Positions 59,496 through 64,000 of a stretch of DNA of 64,000 bases are shown piece after piece. Within the stretch, counting starts at the first letter, position 1; every line of letters begins with the position of its first letter. The notes beneath the pieces were generated by a model that worked only from the letters and a program-made list of their open reading frames with translations, was not told the DNA's origin and made no database searches. Source of the stretch: an uncultured Faecalibacterium sp. (GTDB lineage Bacteria > Bacillota > Clostridia > Oscillospirales > Ruminococcaceae). The DNA is taken from the NCBI GenBank assembly GCA_934503275.1, contig CAKSVD010000010.1:1-64000 (forward strand). The letters run 5' to 3'. A program made the position numbers and the translations under genes.

Positions 59496-60695
59496 ATGAG
59501 ACCCTGCACCATTGCCATTGCCGGCATCGGCTATGTCGGCCTTTCCATGGCAGTGCTTCTGGCGCAGCATCACAAAGTGCTTGCTGTGGACATCGTACCG
59601 GAAAAAGTGGAACTTCTCAACCATCGCCAGTCCCCGTTGCAGGACGAATGCATCCGCCGGTATCTGGCCGAAAAGCCGCTGGACCTCACCGCCACGCTGG
59701 ATGCCGCCGCTGCCTACCGGCAGGCCGACCTTGTGGTGGTGGCAACGCCCACCAACTACGACAGCGCGCTGCACCGCTTTGACATCTCTGCGGTGGAGCA
59801 GGCCATTGAACAGGTCTTGGCTGTGAACCGCCATGCTGCTGTCGTGATCCGTTCCACCATCCCGGTTGGCTGCACCGAAAGCATCCGGCAGAAGACCGGT
59901 TACAAGAACATCCTGTTCAGCCCGGAGTTCCTGCGCGAGGGCCGTGCGCTGGAGGATAACCTCCACCCCAGCCGTATCCTTGTGGGCACTGATCTAAGGG
60001 ATCCAGCACTGGTGCAGGCCGCACATACATTTGCGGCACTACTTGCCGAAGGTGCGCTGGATACGGACATCCCGACGCTGTTCATGGGCTTTACGGAAGC
60101 GGAGGCCGTCAAGCTGTTTGCCAACAGCTACCTTGCACTGCGTGTGGCCTACTTCAACGAACTGGACACCTACGCCGAAAGCCGCGGGCTGGATGCACGG
60201 CAGATCATTCAAGGCGTGTGTCTGGACCCGCGCATCGGCAACTATTACAACAACCCCAGCTTTGGCTACGGCGGCTACTGCCTGCCCAAGGACACAAAGC
60301 AGCTGCTTGCCAACTACGGCTCCATCCCGGAGGATCTGATCGAAGCCATTGTAAACAGCAACCAGACCCGCAAGGCGTTTATTGCACAGCGCGCGCTGGA
60401 ACTGGCTGACGGCGGCACCATTGGCATCTACCGTTTGACCATGAAGAGCAACAGCGACAACTTCCGCCAGAGCTCTATTCAGGATATTCTGCACATTCTG
60501 CGCAGCAAGGGCGCGGCCCTTGTGATCTACGAGCCCACCCTGCCGGACGGCTCCAGCTTTGAGGGCATCCCGGTTGTGAACGACCTGCCCGCATTCAAGC
60601 GCATGTGCGCCCTTGTGCTGGTCAATCGCTACGATGCCTGCCTTGACGATATCTCCGGCAAGGTATACACCCGTGATGCCTTTGCGCGGGACTGA
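59496..60695 (+). CDS. ugd: UDP-glucose 6-dehydrogenase
   Basis: A 399-aa enzyme. The NAD motif is [18 protein letters not shown], the middle domain has [21 protein letters not shown], and [15 protein letters not shown] carries the catalytic Cys262. It oxidises UDP-glucose to UDP-glucuronate in two steps. The relatively short length matches streptococcal/HasB-type enzymes. I choose ATG 59496; a GTG at 59490 also follows the AAGGAG site. It is divergent from the polysaccharide operon and likely supplies a uronic acid to it. Confidence 0.94.
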   Translation: MRPCTIAIAGIGYVGLSMAVLLAQHHKVLAVDIVPEKVELLNHRQSPLQDECIRRYLAEKPLDLTATLDAAAAYRQADLVVVATPTNYDSALHRFDISAVEQAIEQVLAVNRHAAVVIRSTIPVGCTESIRQKTGYKNILFSPEFLREGRALEDNLHPSRILVGTDLRDPALVQAAHTFAALLAEGALDTDIPTLFMGFTEAEAVKLFANSYLALRVAYFNELDTYAESRGLDARQIIQGVCLDPRIGNYYNNPSFGYGGYCLPKDTKQLLANYGSIPEDLIEAIVNSNQTRKAFIAQRALELADGGTIGIYRLTMKSNSDNFRQSSIQDILHILRSKGAALVIYEPTLPDGSSFEGIPVVNDLPAFKRMCALVLVNRYDACLDDISGKVYTRDAFARD

Positions 60696-60961
60696 AAGCC
60701 GTTTTTGACAGACTGCCCAAAAACGTTTTCTTTTCTGTATTTTTATTGTATCACGACTGCATTTAAAGAGCAATCATTCCTGCAAAGTTTCAGCCCCGCA
60801 TCCACAGCAAAAAACCGCTCACTTCAAAAGGAAACCTCCATGTTTTTCACATTTACTTCTTCTGTGGTGGAAAGTTCCAGCCGTCCGTTTGCAGATCCAT
60901 GAATCCGCTTTGTGATGCATCCCTTTATAGTTCTACATCCATCCACCACACGCCCGATTCT

Positions 60962-61040
60962 TACACCAAAACTAGAACAACGCTCTTTTTGCTCTGCACA
61001 AAATCCTACATCATTTGGCGTAAAATTGGCGTATGGTGTA
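60962..61040. repeat. Integrase arm-type repeats, left group
   Basis: TACACCA (60962-60968, inverse of TGGTGTA), TGGCGTA (61016-61022), TGGCGTA (61027-61033) and TGGTGTA (61034-61040). Same heptamer as the group beside the integrase stop. Confidence 0.6.
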
Positions 61041-61067
61041 GTTTTTACTGGAAATTCATCAAAAGAA

Positions 61068-61114
61068 AAAGCCAGAAACTTCTCGGTACATCAAGAAGTT
61101 TCTGGCTTTATTTT
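61068..61114. terminator. Strong terminator between ugd and integrase
   Basis: AAAGCCAGAAACTTCT / AGAAGTTTCTGGCTTT, a 16-bp perfect stem with a 10-nt loop, TTTATTTTG on the plus strand and TTTTTCTTTT on the minus strand. Confidence 0.92.
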
Positions 61115-61275
61115 GCTTAAATTGGAAATTTACTGCTCAATCGGCTTCATCGTGGGGACAGGTCAAGGAACACGCATGAAAAGCTTTATATTCCGTTATA
61201 AGCCTACTCATGCGGCTTCCTTTTTGTCCCGTCCGTACGTTACCCTACGCAACTCTCCACAAGTTACCGAGGATT

Positions 61276-61305
61276 TGGTGTAAAAGTGGTGTAGCGGTTG
61301 GTGTA
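61276..61305. repeat. Integrase arm-type repeats, right group
   Basis: TGGTGTA at 61276-61282, 61287-61293 and 61299-61305, spaced 11 and 12 bp (one helical turn), 8 bp after the integrase stop codon. Confidence 0.7.
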
Positions 61306-61312
61306 GTGGATT

Positions 61313-62545
61313 TCAGACCGAAATGCCCAGTTTACCGTTCAGATTTGCAAAGGAATGGACTTTGGCTTCCTTGGTGGCTTCCGCGTAAATCTCCATCGTG
61401 GTGCTGATGTCCTTGTGTCCCATGATGTCCTGAATGATCTTCAGGTTGGTTTCATTTTCACACAGCCGGGTGCAGAATGTGTGCCGGAGATTATGGCAGG
61501 AGAAAGGCGGCAACAGCTGCGGCTCCCGCTTTTCCTTTTCGGCCTTTTCCAGTTCGGCTTCGTTGTATGCCACGCTGATGCGCTTGATGGCGCGGTTGAC
61601 CGTCTGCGGGTTCTGCGGCTGGCCGAAGCGGTTCAGGAATACGAAGTCCGAGATTCCGTCGATCTCATATTCGCACACCAGTTCCAGCTCCTGCTGGTTG
61701 GCGCGTTCCTGCTCCAGTGCCTTCCGCACTTCGGGCAAGATCGGAATTGCCCGCTTACCGGCGGCAGTCTTGGGCGTGGACATGGTGAAATAGCAGCCGC
61801 CCACCTCGTGGTCATGGTACACCAGATTGTGCTGGATGGTGATAAACCCACTTTCAAAGTCGATGTCGCCCCAGCACAGGCCAACCGTTTCCGAGATACG
61901 GCATCCGGTGCCCAGCATGAAGGTGAACATCGGGAGCCAGTGCTGGAACTTCGGCGTTTTCTTGATGAAATTCAGAAATGCCTGCTGCTGGGGCAGGGTC
62001 AGAGCGTGGCGTTTGGGCGTTTCGTACTGGTGGGCGGCTTTTATAGCCGTCAGGACACCATCCGTGGGATTCACACGGATGTACTCATCGTCCACCGCCA
62101 CCGCAAAGACCTGATGAAGAACATTCTGGATGGTTTCCAGCGTGTTCAACGCCATCTTGCCATTGCGGACGATGCCATTGTAGTAGCTGCGGATATCCGA
62201 CTTGCGAATGTCCTTGAGCTTCATCATGCCGATCTCATCCCGGACGAACCGATTGTACATATAAACGTAGTTGGCGAAAGTATGCTCTTTCAAGCCCACC
62301 TTGTTCTTACGCCACAGTTCAAACAGGTCATTCAGGGTCAGGCTGCACTCCGGGATGCGGATGCCCTCTGCCAAATCGTGCTGGATCTTCTCTTCCTTTT
62401 CGCGCAGCCCCTCCAAGGTTGCATCATAGATGGTGTGGCGTTTCCCGTTTTTCGCAGTCCAACGGTACATATACAGCCCGTCACTCTTGCGGTAGACCTC
62501 GCCATCCTTCAGAACACGGCCTTTGTTATCTTTACGTCTTTGCAT
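61313..62545 (-). CDS. int: Tyrosine integrase of the Tn916 Int type
   Basis: A 410-aa recombinase. Residues 1-60 are an AP2-like arm-binding domain (GRVLKDGEVYRKSDGLYMYRW), about 65-165 the SAM-like core-binding domain, and 175-400 the catalytic domain with Arg216 (GTGCRISE), His351 and Arg354 (SCHNLRHTF), His377 (MGHKD) and nucleophile Tyr387 (MEIYAEA). It cuts and rejoins att sites. I start at 62545, 7-8 bp after AGGAG; an ATG six codons earlier contains that site. The stop lies 8 bp from arm-type repeats, as in Tn916-like elements. Confidence 0.95.
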   Translation of the reverse strand: MQRRKDNKGRVLKDGEVYRKSDGLYMYRWTAKNGKRHTIYDATLEGLREKEEKIQHDLAEGIRIPECSLTLNDLFELWRKNKVGLKEHTFANYVYMYNRFVRDEIGMMKLKDIRKSDIRSYYNGIVRNGKMALNTLETIQNVLHQVFAVAVDDEYIRVNPTDGVLTAIKAAHQYETPKRHALTLPQQQAFLNFIKKTPKFQHWLPMFTFMLGTGCRISETVGLCWGDIDFESGFITIQHNLVYHDHEVGGCYFTMSTPKTAAGKRAIPILPEVRKALEQERANQQELELVCEYEIDGISDFVFLNRFGQPQNPQTVNRAIKRISVAYNEAELEKAEKEKREPQLLPPFSCHNLRHTFCTRLCENETNLKIIQDIMGHKDISTTMEIYAEATKEAKVHSFANLNGKLGISV

Positions 62546-62652
62546 ATAAACTCTCCTTTTCATGCACAGAATGTTGAAAAGGAGCCTTACGCCATGAGTA
62601 TACCATGACGCAAGACTCCCTGCAACATCAAACGGTCAATTTTCGAACCGCA

Positions 62653-62940
62653 TCAGATTGAGAATGCCTTGTCCAAATATTCGTCCAGCTTACGGCGTTT
62701 GATAAGCCGTTTGGTTCCGTTCCAAAGGACGAACTTGCATTCATCGCTATCGGTCATTGACCGCAGTTTATTGATACCGATCCCAGAGTAAGCCGCCGCT
62801 TCCTCCAAGGTCAGATTGCTCTTTTGCCAAATCGGAACTTGTCGGGACTTAGTCCCTCCATCTTGCTGACGCAAGACCGTTCCGTTGCTTAAAGTCCCCA
62901 CTGGGGACTTCATTGCTTCGCAAACGCAAACTTCTTTCAC
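62653..62940 (-). CDS. xis: Excisionase (Tn916 Xis-like)
   Basis: The conserved part is the last ~58 residues, PIWQKSNLTLEEAAAYSGIGINKLRSM...FVLWNGTKRLIKRRKLDEYLDK, a winged-helix Xis of the Tn916 type (WERYTLTIEEAS...IGENKLR in Tn916). It turns the integrase toward excision. The N-terminal ~37 residues are encoded by DNA full of palindromes (see findings) and may be a leader. I use the GTG at 62940, 5 bp after GGAGG; ATG at 62913 or a start nearer the conserved part are alternatives. It lies 107 bp upstream of int. Confidence 0.85.
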   Translation of the reverse strand: MKEVCVCEAMKSPVGTLSNGTVLRQQDGGTKSRQVPIWQKSNLTLEEAAAYSGIGINKLRSMTDSDECKFVLWNGTKRLIKRRKLDEYLDKAFSI

Positions 62941-63024
62941 TTGCACCTCCACTTCCTTGTAACCGGGTGTCTGTGATCGGGCAGGAAATTGCCAGTCCTG
63001 CCGCAGACCGTACCCGATGGGGTG

Positions 63025-64000
63025 TCAAATCTCCGAATACTCTCCCTTCGTTCGAGGCTGTGCGGTGGGCTTGTGCAGCTGTTCCGCCTGCAAGCGGTTC
63101 AGCAGTTGCAGCACCGAATCCCGTGCTTTCTCCTTGACCTGCTCCTTGCCCTTCTGCCGGACTTCCGGTTTCAGCAGCTTTTCCTGCAGACGTGCGGTGG
63201 TGGTCTGCATGGTCTTGAGGAACTTGTCCAGCACGGTGTCCAAACGGTGGGCGGCGTATTCTCTCGTGGTCTGCGGAGCCTTACGTTCCGGGGACAGCAC
63301 CCACTTCTTCGTGTCCTCGATCATCCGCATATCTTCCTTCCGGGTCTCGGTGCGCACCACATCGGTCACGACCTCCACCGCCTTGTCGTAGGCCGCAGCC
63401 GAAACTTCATCGATCAACGCTTCCATGTCGTTGACCTTGAGGGTCAGCTTGTCCAGCTTGTTCTGCTGGGCGGCAAGCTGCTTCTTTTGCTTGGCAAGGA
63501 TGAAATCCTGCTTTTCCAAATATTTGCGGTTGCCATACTCCGCTTCTTCCTCCAATTCCAGACCATGCCGTTTTGCAATCTCGAACAGCATCTTCCGGCA
63601 GGCGGCATCAAAGGTGATCTTGCGGTTGTTGCGGCGGCTGAGGGGCTTGTCCGGGTCGGGCAGCTCAAAGCCCAGTGTTTCCAGCGCCTTTTCCTGCTGG
63701 GGTGCGACCTCTCCGTGTTTGTTCTCGCAGTCGAACACATGACGTTCGTGGATATGCGGTGTACTTTCATCCAGATGCAACGCCCAGTCCAGTACATGAA
63801 CATGGTCTCCGAACCTCGCCTTGAACTCTTCAATAAACTCCGTCACGACCGCCAGCAGAACTTCGCCCGAAGCGTGTTCATCCAGCGTTCCAAGTTGGTA
63901 GATGGTCTCCTCCGGGCAGGTCTTGCGGCTGGACAGCAGGTCAGGAATGGAGCGGTTACGTTCCGTGTTCCGGATCTTTGCGTTACGCTCGTTCTGGTTT
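63025..64000 (-). CDS. mob: MobV-family relaxase (Mob_Pre), 5' end outside the window
   Basis: At least 324 codons with no start inside the window. The active-site motif HLDESTPHIH near the visible N-terminal part is the HxDExTPHxH triad of MobV/Pre relaxases. After it come a short ERHVFDCENKHGEVAPQQEKALETLGFELP segment, a long coiled coil (about 140-190, LAKQKKQLAAQQNKLDKLTLKVNDMEAL), and a charged C-terminus. It nicks oriT to start transfer of a single strand; oriT would lie upstream, outside the window. The stop is 72 bp before xis. Confidence 0.9.
   Translation of the reverse strand, partial: NQNERNAKIRNTERNRSIPDLLSSRKTCPEETIYQLGTLDEHASGEVLLAVVTEFIEEFKARFGDHVHVLDWALHLDESTPHIHERHVFDCENKHGEVAPQQEKALETLGFELPDPDKPLSRRNNRKITFDAACRKMLFEIAKRHGLELEEEAEYGNRKYLEKQDFILAKQKKQLAAQQNKLDKLTLKVNDMEALIDEVSAAAYDKAVEVVTDVVRTETRKEDMRMIEDTKKWVLSPERKAPQTTREYAAHRLDTVLDKFLKTMQTTTARLQEKLLKPEVRQKGKEQVKEKARDSVLQLLNRLQAEQLHKPTAQPRTKGEYSEI

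Larger units (their letters stand above)
60696..61312. other. Junction region between ugd and the integrase gene
   Basis: No convincing gene. It holds two groups of TGGYGTA repeats and a terminator (listed separately). Somewhere here the chromosome gives way to the mobile element; without the other end or an empty site the exact attL core cannot be set. Confidence 0.6.
60962..64000. mobile_element. Left end of an integrative mobilisable element (continues past the window)
   Basis: Int, Xis and a MobV relaxase, all leftward, with arm-site repeats at the edge. No transposition-type conjugation genes (VirB4, coupling protein) are visible in the part shown, so it may be mobilised in trans. The right end is outside the window; the left limit given is that of the outermost repeat. 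Confidence 0.75.

Noticed and set aside
60841..60902. Twenty-codon ORF after AAAAGGA before the integrase region
   Set aside because: Ribosome site is weak, the peptide has no recognisable property, and no attenuator follows it.

Overview
The window reads as chromosomal DNA of a GC-rich anaerobic clostridial gut bacterium, most likely Faecalibacterium or a close Oscillospiraceae relative. This is inference from gene content, sigma-A-type promoters, AGGAGG ribosome sites and a MobV-type mobilisable element; no 16S is present. Genes sit in short operons on both strands, separated by clear intrinsic terminators.

Left part (1-13.4 kb, all minus strand): a translationally coupled MerR regulator / YbjQ / CPBP protease operon with a textbook 19-bp-spacer MerR promoter; a DEAD-box helicase; HU; and a pyrimidine operon in the order leader peptide, pyrC, pyrF, pyrK, pyrD, pyrE, carA, carB. 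The pyr operon starts with a 46-codon leader peptide translated through a U-rich tract and an intrinsic terminator. This is the layout of the enterobacterial pyrBI attenuator and is the most striking regulatory find.

13.6-36 kb is housekeeping: cysE, an M20 dipeptidase with DUF3842, a MATE pump with exonuclease III and a small export protein, an AraC regulator divergent from glycogen phosphorylase, tRNA-Leu(CAG), threonine aldolase, a CobW GTPase with two Gfo/Idh/MocA dehydrogenases, an EF-G paralogue, dCMP deaminase, argF behind a near-perfect ARG box, bioY, an ECF sigma factor with a DUF4349 membrane partner, and initiator tRNA-fMet. Between the EF-G paralogue and dCMP deaminase lies an unannotated type I toxin-antitoxin locus: a 41-aa membrane peptide with a convergent antisense RNA. 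A second, toxin-less copy of the antisense RNA lies next to bioY.

36-47.8 kb is a carbohydrate-use island: an AraC regulator divergent from an alpha/beta hydrolase, a YcxB-like membrane protein, a second esterase, a three-part TRAP transporter and two tandem GH31 glycosidases. Together they suggest deacylation, uptake and hydrolysis of a decorated, possibly acidic alpha-glycoside.

47.8-60.7 kb is a surface-polysaccharide cluster read leftwards with overlapping genes: Wzz/BY-kinase-like protein, O-antigen polymerase, VanZ-like protein, glycosyltransferases, flippase, WecG/TagA enzyme, and a heptose pathway (gmhA, fused hddC-gmhB, hddA). A UDP-glucose dehydrogenase gene is divergent at its right edge.

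61-64 kb is the left end of an integrative mobilisable element: tyrosine integrase, excisionase and a MobV relaxase running off the window, with repeated TGGTGTA arm-type sites next to the integrase.
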